Of a stretch of 62,402 nucleotides of DNA, positions 8,609 through 16,374 are shown piece after piece. Both the position numbers and the translations under genes were made by a program. The DNA comes from CAZVON01 sp964628435 (GTDB taxonomy: Bacteria > Patescibacteriota > Microgenomatia > Levybacterales > UBA12049). Below the pieces are notes generated by a model. It was given only the letters and a program-made list of their open reading frames with translations. It made no database searches and was not told the DNA's origin. The stretch lies in the NCBI GenBank assembly GCA_964628435.1, contig CAZVON010000004.1, positions 1-62,402 of the forward strand, given 5' to 3'. Positions within the stretch are counted from its first letter, which is position 1. Each line of letters begins with the position of its first letter.

Positions 8609-9462
8609 TGGCTACTATTTTATCATTAAAAAGAAGAATTCAAGCAGCGCAAAATGTTTCAAAAACAACGCGAGCAATGCAAATGATTGCAGCATCAAAA
8701 TTAAGACGTGCCCAAGAAGCTACGCTTTCATCCAGGCCATATGTTAATAAAATCACCCAATTAAGCAGGCGGGTAGCAAATAACATAGAAAATAAAAGTC
8801 TTCATCCATACCTTCGCGTCAATGAAAATAACAACCAAAAACTTGTTGTTATTTTTTCCCCAGATAAAGGACTTTGTGGAGGTCTTACTACCAATCTTGT
8901 CAAAGAAACTCTTACATATGACGAAGAAACGATTTTTATTGTCGTTGGGAAAAAAATTGAACATTCAATTGCACGGTTTAACAAAAAATTGCTTGCTTCT
9001 TTCCCGTTTGGGAATGTTTTACCACCGTTTTCTTCGGTATACCCAATTCTAACAATTATAGAGGATTATTTTCTAAGCCAAAAAGTGCAGAGTGTTAAAA
9101 TAGTATCTACACACTTTACAAGCGTATTTTCACAAAAACCAGTTGCCATACAGCTTTTACCTCTTGCATTTACGGACGGTGAACCAATAGAAAAAGACCC
9201 AATTGAGTTATTTGAGCCTTCAGTAGCAGAAATGCTTCCGCAATTGTTAAGTCGATACGTAGAAATATCTATCTATCAACAAATGCTAGAAAGTTTTCTC
9301 TCCGAACAAGCGGCAAGAATGCTTGCTATGCAAAATGCTACGAATAACGCAAAAGATATTATTATCGACCTAAAATTAGAGTATAATAAAACCCGCCAAG
9401 CCAAAATAACCAGTGAGATTTTAGATATTAGTAGTGGATCATTTGGAATACAGTATGCGTAG
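8608..9462 (+). CDS. atpG: ATP synthase F1 subunit gamma
   Basis: Central rotor shaft of F1, 284 residues. The N-terminal coiled-coil helix begins LKRRIQAAQNVSKTTRAMQM, close to family consensus. The Rossmann-like middle contains SPDKGLCGGLTTNL. The C-terminal helix has the MLAMQNATNNAKDIIIDL and YNKTRQAKITSEILDI motifs that enter the alpha3beta3 cavity. Its first base is the last base of atpA, and its 3' end overlaps the atpD start by eight bases. Confidence 0.97.
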   Translation: MATILSLKRRIQAAQNVSKTTRAMQMIAASKLRRAQEATLSSRPYVNKITQLSRRVANNIENKSLHPYLRVNENNNQKLVVIFSPDKGLCGGLTTNLVKETLTYDEETIFIVVGKKIEHSIARFNKKLLASFPFGNVLPPFSSVYPILTIIEDYFLSQKVQSVKIVSTHFTSVFSQKPVAIQLLPLAFTDGEPIEKDPIELFEPSVAEMLPQLLSRYVEISIYQQMLESFLSEQAARMLAMQNATNNAKDIIIDLKLEYNKTRQAKITSEILDISSGSFGIQYA

Positions 9463-10876
9463 TAAAAAAAATAACAGTCAAAAAACAAATCCTCACGGAA
9501 TTGTCGTTGCAATACAAGGACCTGTTGTTGATGTCTATTTTGAACATGAAATTCCATCTATTTACGAAGCACTGCTCATTCACTTACCTAATAAGCAACT
9601 TCTTACACTTGAGGTACAATTCTCTATTGGCGACAACGAAGTAAAAGCGCTTGCTTTTGGACCGACTGATGGAATAGCCCGAGGGATGAAAGTTGAAAGA
9701 ACCCTCAACCCGATTGCTGTCCCGGTTGGACCAAAAACATTAGGGAGGATTTTTAATGTGCTTGGAAAGCCCATCGATGGCCAAAGGTTCGATACCACTG
9801 GAGTAGACCTTGAACCTATCCACAAAAATCCTCCTTCTTTTACCGACCAGGAAACAAAACCCCAGATTTTAGAAACGGGAATTAAGGTTATTGACCTTAT
9901 TGCTCCTTTTACCAAAGGAGGAAAAATTGCAGTATTTGGCGGCGCTGGGGTAGGAAAAACCGTTATTGTAAAAGAACTTATTCGAAATATCGCCATGGAG
10001 CACAAAGGGCATTCCGTTTTCGCAGGGGTAGGAGAACGAACAAGAGAAGGAACTGACTTGTGGTTAGAGATGGAAGAAGCAAAAGTTATGGATAAAACAG
10101 TTATGGTATATGGTCAAATGAACGAACCACCTGGTAATCGTCTACGGGTTGCACTAACTGCTCTTACCATGGCAGAGTATTTTAGAGATGTTAAAAGAGA
10201 AGACGTATTACTTTTTATCGATAACGTGTTTCGATATGCCCAAGCAGGAAGTGAAGTATCTGCTTTGCTTGGACGTATGCCTTCTGCGGTTGGGTACCAA
10301 CCAACGCTTGCTACCGAAATAGGCACGCTACAAGAAAGAATTACTTCAACGAAAAAAGGGTCTATCACTTCGGTTCAGGCAGTATATGTTCCTGCCGATG
10401 ACTATACTGATCCTGCTCCAGCAACGATTTTTGCACACTTAGACGCAACTATCACGCTCGAACGCTCAATCGCAGAGCAAGGAATTTACCCAGCAGTTGA
10501 TCCACTTGCTTCAAGTTCCAGAATTTTAGATCCCAATGTAGTAAGTCAGGATCATTACGAGGTAGCCAGAGGCGTACAAAAAGTCTTACAACGATATAAG
10601 GACTTACAGGATATTATCGCGATTTTAGGAATTGACGAGTTATCTGACGAAGATAAGCTGACTGTTGCGCGTGCTCGAAAAATTCAAAGATTCTTAAGCC
10701 AACCAATGTTTGTTGCAGAAGTATTCACCGGACAACCCGGAAAATATGTAAAAGTTCAAGATACGGTAAAAGGGTTTAAAGAAATACTTGAAGGAAAACA
10801 TGATGATCTTCCCGAACAAGCGTTCTACATGATAGGAACTATCGATGAAGCAGCTAAAGTACATAAGAAAACATGA
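9455..10876 (+). CDS. atpD: ATP synthase F1 subunit beta
   Basis: Catalytic subunit of F1. Walker A GGAGVGKT is at residues 162-169. The catalytic glutamate stretch GVGERTREGTDLW, the Walker B region LLFIDNVFR and the SALLGRMPSAVGYQPTLATE segment are all present, and the C-terminal helical domain is complete. An upstream in-frame ATG at 9434 lies inside atpG. The ATG at 9455 (MRSKKNNSQ) is preferred because it gives the usual small overlap with the atpG stop and a 473-residue product of normal length. Confidence 0.96.
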   Translation: MRSKKNNSQKTNPHGIVVAIQGPVVDVYFEHEIPSIYEALLIHLPNKQLLTLEVQFSIGDNEVKALAFGPTDGIARGMKVERTLNPIAVPVGPKTLGRIFNVLGKPIDGQRFDTTGVDLEPIHKNPPSFTDQETKPQILETGIKVIDLIAPFTKGGKIAVFGGAGVGKTVIVKELIRNIAMEHKGHSVFAGVGERTREGTDLWLEMEEAKVMDKTVMVYGQMNEPPGNRLRVALTALTMAEYFRDVKREDVLLFIDNVFRYAQAGSEVSALLGRMPSAVGYQPTLATEIGTLQERITSTKKGSITSVQAVYVPADDYTDPAPATIFAHLDATITLERSIAEQGIYPAVDPLASSSRILDPNVVSQDHYEVARGVQKVLQRYKDLQDIIAILGIDELSDEDKLTVARARKIQRFLSQPMFVAEVFTGQPGKYVKVQDTVKGFKEILEGKHDDLPEQAFYMIGTIDEAAKVHKKT

Positions 10877-11304
10877 CACTCCACCTGGAGATTATCACTC
10901 CTGAAAAAACGTTATATAACGATACTGTAGACGAGGTTATTATCCCGACTCAAACAGGAGAGATAGCAGTATTACCCAATCATATTCCTCTTGTTTCACA
11001 AGTTTCAGATGGAGAACTCATAATTAAAAAAAACAATTCAGAGCAATCCCTTGCAATAAGCGGTGGATTTGTGGAAATTACTCAGAATAACGTTTCTATC
11101 CTTGCAGACTATGCCATTCGAAGCGAAGATATCGAGCTTGCAAAAGTAGAGGAGGCAAAAAAACGCGCGGAAAAACTGATGCTAGAGAAAACAAGCGAGA
11201 GAGACTTCGCAGAAGCACAAGCGGTATTCCAACGGGCAATTCTCGAACTTAAAATTGGGAGTAAACGAAGGCGACATTCTTTGGGAAATATTCCGACACC
11301 ATAA
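10873..11304 (+). CDS. atpC: ATP synthase F1 subunit epsilon
   Basis: Small F1 subunit that couples gamma to the c-ring and can inhibit ATP hydrolysis. The N-terminal ten-strand beta-sandwich is recognisable (LEIITPEKTLYNDTVDEVIIPTQTGEIAVLPNHIPL), followed by SGGFVEITQNNVSILAD. The C-terminal helical part (residues 90-143) is Lys/Arg-rich and somewhat longer than usual. Last gene of the atp set; pyrD follows after two bases, so the pyrimidine genes are probably co-transcribed. Confidence 0.95.
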   Translation: MTLHLEIITPEKTLYNDTVDEVIIPTQTGEIAVLPNHIPLVSQVSDGELIIKKNNSEQSLAISGGFVEITQNNVSILADYAIRSEDIELAKVEEAKKRAEKLMLEKTSERDFAEAQAVFQRAILELKIGSKRRRHSLGNIPTP

Positions 11305-11306
11305 CT

Positions 11307-12389
11307 ATGAAAGCTGCTTTTTATGATCCTGCAATTTCATATGAAAAAAACTATGAAAATGGGCCACCAATTCTATCTCAAAGAATAAAACCTCGAAAAA
11401 GAAAAATCAAAAAAAAACACTCCTTCCTTGGGTTTGATGTAAATCTTCCGTTTGGAATCCCACCAGGACCTCTACTAAATAGTAAATTTATGCAGGCAGC
11501 ATTTACATGGGGATTTGACGTATCTACTTATAAAACTGTCCGTGCCGATGTCTTTCCATGCCATCCTCACCCAAATGTCTTGTTTGTTGACACACCAGAA
11601 AATCTATATCCAGACCAAATACTCCGTCTTACTGCACATAAAACCACAAGTCGTCCAAAAGAAAAAATTAGTATTACTAACTCGTTTGGTGTTCCTTCCA
11701 AAAAACCAAACGTATGGCAAAAAGATGTTCAAAAAGCACTTTCTTATGCTGACAATGGTCAATTACTTATCTTAAGTTTTATGGGAACCGTAAAAGAACA
11801 TCAAACTAAAGAAGAATTTTCAAATGATTTTGCCAACGCAGCACAATTATCGAAAGAAACCGGCGCAAAAGTTATCGAAGCAAATCTCTCGTGCCCTAAT
11901 ATCGGAAATGAAGGGCTTGTTTGCTATAATTTGGGAACCACGGAAAGAGTGTGCAAAGCAGTTAGAAAAGCTGTTGGTAATGCTATACCTCTTATTCTAA
12001 AAGTTGGCTATTATCAAAGCGATAAAGATCTTGAAGAGCTAGCTTGTATTGCGAATAAATATGCGCAGGCCATAGCAACTATCAATACCTTGCAAGTGGA
12101 AGTTGTTGATGAGAAAAAACAACAAGCACTACCCGGGAAAAATAGGCTACGAAGCGGTATTTGCGGCGCGTCAATTAAATGGGCAGGACTTGAAATGACA
12201 CATAAGCTTAATCAGCTTCGAAAGAAAAATAAATATTCGTACGAGATTGTTGGCATTGGTGGAGTTATGACGCCAAAGGACTATTTTGAATATAAAAAAG
12301 CAGGAGCTGATCTGGTTCAATCCGCAACTGGAGCCATGTGGAATCCATATCTCGCCTACGAAACGTGGAAAAAATATGGTTCAAAATGA
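11307..12389 (+). CDS. pyrD: Dihydroorotate dehydrogenase, class 1-like
   Basis: FMN enzyme that oxidises dihydroorotate to orotate, the fourth step of UMP synthesis. NSFGVPS and ILKVGYY fit substrate and FMN contacts. ANLSCPNIG holds Cys at the catalytic-base position, as in class 1 enzymes, where class 2 has Ser. The phosphate-binding end VGIGGVMTPKDYFEYKKAGADLVQ is intact. At 360 residues it is longer than typical class 1A proteins (~310) because of a Lys/Arg-rich N-terminal extension. No pyrK-type partner is seen. It overlaps the next gene by 14 bases. Confidence 0.9.
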   Translation: MKAAFYDPAISYEKNYENGPPILSQRIKPRKRKIKKKHSFLGFDVNLPFGIPPGPLLNSKFMQAAFTWGFDVSTYKTVRADVFPCHPHPNVLFVDTPENLYPDQILRLTAHKTTSRPKEKISITNSFGVPSKKPNVWQKDVQKALSYADNGQLLILSFMGTVKEHQTKEEFSNDFANAAQLSKETGAKVIEANLSCPNIGNEGLVCYNLGTTERVCKAVRKAVGNAIPLILKVGYYQSDKDLEELACIANKYAQAIATINTLQVEVVDEKKQQALPGKNRLRSGICGASIKWAGLEMTHKLNQLRKKNKYSYEIVGIGGVMTPKDYFEYKKAGADLVQSATGAMWNPYLAYETWKKYGSK

Positions 12390-12888
12390 TTTTTTAAAAG
12401 ATTTTTTTGCTCTTCCCTTGTATCAAGTTTTTCTTATTACCTTTGCTGTTGGGTTTGCGTTGTTGCTTTTAGTTGGAGGACGCACAAAATCTTTTAAATT
12501 TCTCATATCTAATCCAGCATTTTTAATTGGAGATTTAATAATCTTGCCTATACTTTCGTTGTTCATAACATACTTTTATACTATTGTTCAATCACCGCTT
12601 TCAATAACCACATCCTCATTCTGGACTATTACTACAGCACTGTTGAGTTTTTTAATAACCATTACTGCTGGTATTCACTATAGAATGCTAAACATCTGGT
12701 GGATCCCCCACGGGATTTTTTTCTTTTTATTTACGTATATTGTTGTAACTTTTGTGTCGAAAGCGTTTACTCATCTTCTTTTTATTCAATCTGATCTTTT
12801 CTTGTGGGGTATTTTTTTTATAGTCCTTATTGGTATAACTACTCATCAATTCCTTGGATACTTTTGGCCAAAAAAATTACCACTTTAA
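12376..12888 (+). CDS. Small multi-spanning membrane protein of unknown function
   Basis: A 170-residue hydrophobic protein with about five or six predicted membrane segments and little polar sequence between them. The ATG at 12376 (MVQNDFLKDFF) is chosen over an upstream in-frame ATG deep inside pyrD. It sits between pyrD and pyrF with a 14-base overlap and a 3-base gap, so it is part of that operon. A role in transport or membrane anchoring of the pyrimidine enzymes is possible but unsupported. No family recognised. Confidence 0.8.
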   Translation: MVQNDFLKDFFALPLYQVFLITFAVGFALLLLVGGRTKSFKFLISNPAFLIGDLIILPILSLFITYFYTIVQSPLSITTSSFWTITTALLSFLITITAGIHYRMLNIWWIPHGIFFFLFTYIVVTFVSKAFTHLLFIQSDLFLWGIFFIVLIGITTHQFLGYFWPKKLPL

Positions 12889-12891
12889 CCA

Positions 12892-13710
12892 ATGACTTTT
12901 TTGCAAAAACTAAAAAAAACAATCAAAAAAAACAACTCACTGCTTTGTATAGGACTAGACCCAGATCTTCAAAAATTCCCTAAATATCTTATTGATAGTG
13001 AAGATCCTATTTTTGAGTTCAATACATCTGTCATTGATAGTACTTACGATCTCGTTTGTGCGTATAAACCAAATATCGCTTTCTACAGTGCCTATGGTAT
13101 CTCTGGATTAAAATCCCTAATCAAAACAATTAAATATATTCACGACAGATATACTGATATACCTGTTATCCTAGATGCCAAACGAGGAGATATTGGTTCA
13201 ACTTCAGAACAGTATGCAAAAGAAGCGTTTGATATCTTTAACGCCGACTCAGTAACAGTAAATCCCTATCTTGGATTTGATGCCCTAGAGCCATTTTTGA
13301 AAAGAAAAAACAAAGGAATAATTATCCTTTGTAGAACCACTAACCCCAGTGCATCTAATTTTCAGGATTTAAAAGTAAATGGAGAACAACTCTATATCAT
13401 AGTTGCAAAAAAAATTATTAAATGGCATAAGCAATATAAAAATTGCCTAATGGTGGTTGGAGCTACATGGCCAAAACATTTGGAAAAAATTCGAAGACTT
13501 GCTCCTGATATGTTTTTTCTTGTACCAGGTATAGAAACCCAAGGTGGAGACCTTCAAAAAACTTTGCAATATGGATCAACAAAACTAAATTCTGGTTTGA
13601 TCATCAACTCATCTCGTGCAATACTTTATGCAAGCAATGGCAAAGATTTTGCAGAGAAAGCAAGAAATGAGGCGCAAAAATTAAGAGAGCAAATAAACAC
13701 CTACCGATGA
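12892..13710 (+). CDS. pyrF: Orotidine 5'-phosphate decarboxylase
   Basis: Decarboxylates OMP to UMP. The catalytic signature DAKRGDIGST (Asp-Lys-Asp array) is present near residue 98, the N-terminal strand reads LLCIGLDPDL, and the phosphate-binding end includes VPGIETQGGD. The 272-residue length fits the longer PyrF subfamily (type 2) rather than the ~240-residue E. coli type. The stop overlaps the pyrE start (ATGA). Confidence 0.95.
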   Translation: MTFLQKLKKTIKKNNSLLCIGLDPDLQKFPKYLIDSEDPIFEFNTSVIDSTYDLVCAYKPNIAFYSAYGISGLKSLIKTIKYIHDRYTDIPVILDAKRGDIGSTSEQYAKEAFDIFNADSVTVNPYLGFDALEPFLKRKNKGIIILCRTTNPSASNFQDLKVNGEQLYIIVAKKIIKWHKQYKNCLMVVGATWPKHLEKIRRLAPDMFFLVPGIETQGGDLQKTLQYGSTKLNSGLIINSSRAILYASNGKDFAEKARNEAQKLREQINTYR

Positions 13711-14351
13711 AAAATGCAATAGCATTAAATATTCTCAAAAATCTCAAAGCAATCATTACGAACGACCATTTTGTATATACATCAGGAAAACATGGGAGCG
13801 TGTATGTACGTAAAGATATGTTATATCCCCATACAAAAGAGGTTTCAAAAGTAGGAAGATTATTCGCTAAAAAGTTTATAAAATCACATATTGATGTTGT
13901 AGTAGGGCCAGCGCTTGGAGGTATTATATTATCACAATGGACAGCTTATCACTTGTCAAGCATTACAGGGAAAAACGTCTTATCTGTTTTTACCGAAAAA
14001 GTATCTCAACCTGAACAGCTTTTCAACAAAAATCAAGAATTCAAAAGAGGATACGATAGCCTGGTTAAACAAAAAAAGATTTTGATCGTTGAAGATCTTA
14101 CAACAACAGGCGGGTCTATAAAAAGAGTAATAGCTGCAGTTAAAAAAGCTGGTGGAACAATCGTTGCGGCTTGCGTTATGATCAACAGAAATCCAAAACA
14201 CGTTAATACAAGTACTCTTGGAGTACCATTTGACCAGCTGGGTATACTTGAAGCTGAAGCATTTGACCAACATGATTGTCCATATTGCAAAACAAATAGA
14301 CCAATTAATATAACTGTAGGCCACGGAAAGGAATTTCTAGCTCACATCTAG
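13707..14351 (+). CDS. pyrE: Orotate phosphoribosyltransferase
   Basis: Adds ribose 5-phosphate from PRPP to orotate. The PRPP-binding motif ILIVEDLTTTGGSI is clear near residues 126-139, and VVGPALGGI earlier forms the PPi loop. The C-terminal part contains a CPYC pair and an NITVGHGKEFLAHI end. It is the last gene of the atp-pyr run; pyrB, pyrC and carAB are not in the window. A tRNA-Thr promoter begins directly after its stop. Confidence 0.94.
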   Translation: MKNAIALNILKNLKAIITNDHFVYTSGKHGSVYVRKDMLYPHTKEVSKVGRLFAKKFIKSHIDVVVGPALGGIILSQWTAYHLSSITGKNVLSVFTEKVSQPEQLFNKNQEFKRGYDSLVKQKKILIVEDLTTTGGSIKRVIAAVKKAGGTIVAACVMINRNPKHVNTSTLGVPFDQLGILEAEAFDQHDCPYCKTNRPINITVGHGKEFLAHI

Positions 14352-14358
14352 CTCTTAT

Positions 14359-14387
14359 TTGCGATTTTTTTATAGATTTCATACAAT
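14359..14387 (+). promoter_or_regulatory. Promoter of tRNA-Thr and the downstream gene
   Basis: TTGCGA (14359-14364) and TACAAT (14382-14387) are 17 bp apart, and the tRNA begins 11 bases after the -10 box. Confidence 0.7.
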
Positions 14388-14398
14388 AATAACCGCGC

Positions 14399-14470
14399 GC
14401 CGTCTTAGCTTAATGGCAGAGCAGCGGTATCGTAAACCGCAGGTTATCGGTTCAAGTCCGATAGACGGCT
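14399..14470 (+). tRNA. tRNA-Thr (anticodon CGT)
   Basis: A 72-base cloverleaf. Acceptor GCCGTCT pairs with AGACGGC, followed by discriminator T. The D-arm is GCTTAATGGCAGAGC. The anticodon stem GCGGT/ACCGC encloses ATCGTAA (anticodon CGT, reads ACG). The T-arm is ATCGG-TTCAAGT-CCGAT with a 5-base variable loop. CCA is not encoded. G1-C72 and C2-G71 fit threonine identity. A protein gene starts only 7 bases after its 3' end. Confidence 0.93.
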
Positions 14471-14477
14471 CAGGAGT

Positions 14478-15185
14478 ATGAATCGATCACGTTTGTCAAG
14501 AAAACTGGAGCATCAAACTCTTAAGAGTTTCTTTTTCACCATAATAGGAATTATTGCTATTGTGTTCTTGCTGTTTAAGTTTGGTATTCCGTTTCTCGCA
14601 CAGGTAAGCTTTCTTATATCTGGCAATAAGACCGAGACGTTAAAAAGAAATAAAATAGATTATGTCGCCGCTCCTTTTCTCTATTCTTTACCAAATGCGA
14701 CAAATAGCGCTCAAACATCAATTTCTGGAAAAGCAAGTAAAAACCAGATTATTCATTTGTATGTTAATGACGAACTTATAGACAAAACGAAAACTAAAGC
14801 CGATAATACATTCGAATTTGCAGATATTACCCTTTCTGAGGGAGAAAACAGTATTAAAACAAAGGCGGTAGCCGAAGATAAAACAGAAAGTGAGTTTTCT
14901 GATATGCTAACCGTTACTCTTAGACATAAAGCGCCCACTCTTACTATAGAATCTCCTTCTGACGGACAAACGTATACAAAAGACGAGAATAATGCACAAG
15001 TAAAAGGGAAAACAGATATGGGAACCAAAGTTACCGTAAATGGATACTGGGCAATTGTCGACGCAGAAGGTAACTTTTCATATACGCTGCCATTATCTTC
15101 GGGAGAAAATAAAATAAAGATTATTGCGCAAGACGAAGCAGGCAATAAGACTGAACATGAACGAAAGATTAACTACTCTCCATAA
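14478..15185 (+). CDS. Membrane-anchored protein with two Ig-like repeats
   Basis: The 235-residue protein has an N-terminal basic segment, one transmembrane helix (about residues 18-45) and an external part built of two beta-sandwich repeats. Each repeat has the pattern of bacterial Ig-like/big-1-type domains: an opening with SPSDG-type turn, a hydrophobic V-N-G or V-N-D strand, an A-D-(N/G)-x-F strand and a closing (S/E)-GEN-x-I-K-x-A strand. It likely acts as a cell-surface or wall-associated protein; no catalytic motif is seen. It begins 7 bases after tRNA-Thr and overlaps the convergent gene on the other strand by 17 bases. Confidence 0.8.
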   Translation: MNRSRLSRKLEHQTLKSFFFTIIGIIAIVFLLFKFGIPFLAQVSFLISGNKTETLKRNKIDYVAAPFLYSLPNATNSAQTSISGKASKNQIIHLYVNDELIDKTKTKADNTFEFADITLSEGENSIKTKAVAEDKTESEFSDMLTVTLRHKAPTLTIESPSDGQTYTKDENNAQVKGKTDMGTKVTVNGYWAIVDAEGNFSYTLPLSSGENKIKIIAQDEAGNKTEHERKINYSP

Positions 15186-16374
15186 CGCCAATTATTGTCC
15201 ATATCCACAACATGATGGACGTATAAAATAAGCTATTAATGAATAACGCATTAACCAATAATCCAATGGACGAACAAAAAACAATAAGTCCAATTATCTG
15301 ATGTTTTTTTTTGTATGCTCTGTACGAACGCATCAAAATAACAGACCACATTCTTATATACACTATAAATCCTACAATTCCTGTTGTAGCAAATACAAAT
15401 AAAAAACTATTGTCTGTTCCAGCATCGGCATGACTTTTATCGGCACCTTTGATATTTCGATAGCCCATATGAACCTGAATATACCTATAGGTATTAAATC
15501 CTACTCCTAATAATGGATTTTCAGATATTATTAACATTGCGTTTCTCATAGATTCTACTCGGGCATATGTTGAGGCAGTTCTTAGCAAGTTAAGATTTTC
15601 TATATAAAAATTTTTTGAAGAAAAAATAAATGTGATTAAGGCAATTATAAGTATAAATAAAAAGAATCTCATTTTTTTCTCAAGGAAACAAAAAGTAAGA
15701 AAAGAGGCAAAAAACATTATAAAAGCGCTACGAGAAAACGTTAAGTAAAGAGCAACAATAATGATTGCTACAGATATAGTTAGGAATGCATTCTTTTTTT
15801 TTAGCATTAATTTTTTTTGTAAAAGAATTGTTCCGATCAACGTGAATACTAATACCAAAAAAGCTCCTGCATAGTTAGGATCAAAAAATACGGTAAAAAG
15901 CCTATACATATGATGATCCCAGCCTAGATAATAAAGATTTTGTAAATTTGAGTAATATATATATTGAATAAACCCAATAAAAGCTATTACTACACCGGCA
16001 ACACATAAGAGAATAAGAATTTTCTTTCTGAATGATTCTGGAAAACTTTTTACGATAAAAAATATTAACGCGTAAAATACGAATCTGACAAGATATAATA
16101 AACCAATGAGAATTTGTTCTTCAGAAAATCTTGGAAAGTTTACCAACAAAGACACACTAGCTATACCACAAAACATGATGATATATTTTCCGATGGCATT
16201 CTTATAAACACTCGATAAATCTTTGAGATTTTGAAGAATCCATGATATGCCCAAAACACCTACCATAATATCAAACAGCTTAATAGCAAGACCATTACCG
16301 TACTCGAGTCGAAATATTTCATTAAATGGTAAAAGGACGATCAGAATAATAAAAACTATTTTTAGTACACCCAT
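15169..16374 (-). CDS. O-antigen ligase/polymerase-like membrane protein
   Basis: A 401-residue protein with about ten to twelve membrane segments. Between late segments it has a periplasmic-type loop with the family pattern ENPLLGVGFNTYRYI, then AGTDNSFLFVFATTGIVGF, typical of Wzy_C/O-antigen-ligase proteins (the GxGxG-N-x-H/N-N-S/T-x-L pattern). Members ligate or polymerise undecaprenyl-linked glycans outside the cytoplasm. It overlaps the start of the next minus-strand GT-C gene by 13 bases, so both belong to one operon. Exact substrate is unknown. Confidence 0.82.
   Translation of the reverse strand: MGVLKIVFIILIVLLPFNEIFRLEYGNGLAIKLFDIMVGVLGISWILQNLKDLSSVYKNAIGKYIIMFCGIASVSLLVNFPRFSEEQILIGLLYLVRFVFYALIFFIVKSFPESFRKKILILLCVAGVVIAFIGFIQYIYYSNLQNLYYLGWDHHMYRLFTVFFDPNYAGAFLVLVFTLIGTILLQKKLMLKKKNAFLTISVAIIIVALYLTFSRSAFIMFFASFLTFCFLEKKMRFFLFILIIALITFIFSSKNFYIENLNLLRTASTYARVESMRNAMLIISENPLLGVGFNTYRYIQVHMGYRNIKGADKSHADAGTDNSFLFVFATTGIVGFIVYIRMWSVILMRSYRAYKKKHQIIGLIVFCSSIGLLVNALFINSLFYTSIMLWIWTIIGVMESS

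Noticed and set aside
9434..9454. Longer atpD start inside atpG.
   Set aside because: It adds a non-conserved seven-residue extension, and the ATG at 9455 gives the usual overlap length.
9580..10005. Long open frame on the minus strand within atpD.
   Set aside because: It mirrors the codons of a secure gene on the other strand and has no family features.
14428..14434. Reading the tRNA anticodon as TCG (Arg).
   Set aside because: The 5-bp anticodon stem fixes the seven-base loop, so T33 precedes CGT; the acceptor pairs also fit threonine.
14753..15145. 130-codon minus-strand frame inside the Ig-like gene.
   Set aside because: Shadow of a gene with clear repeats; low-complexity Ser/Val composition and no promoter.
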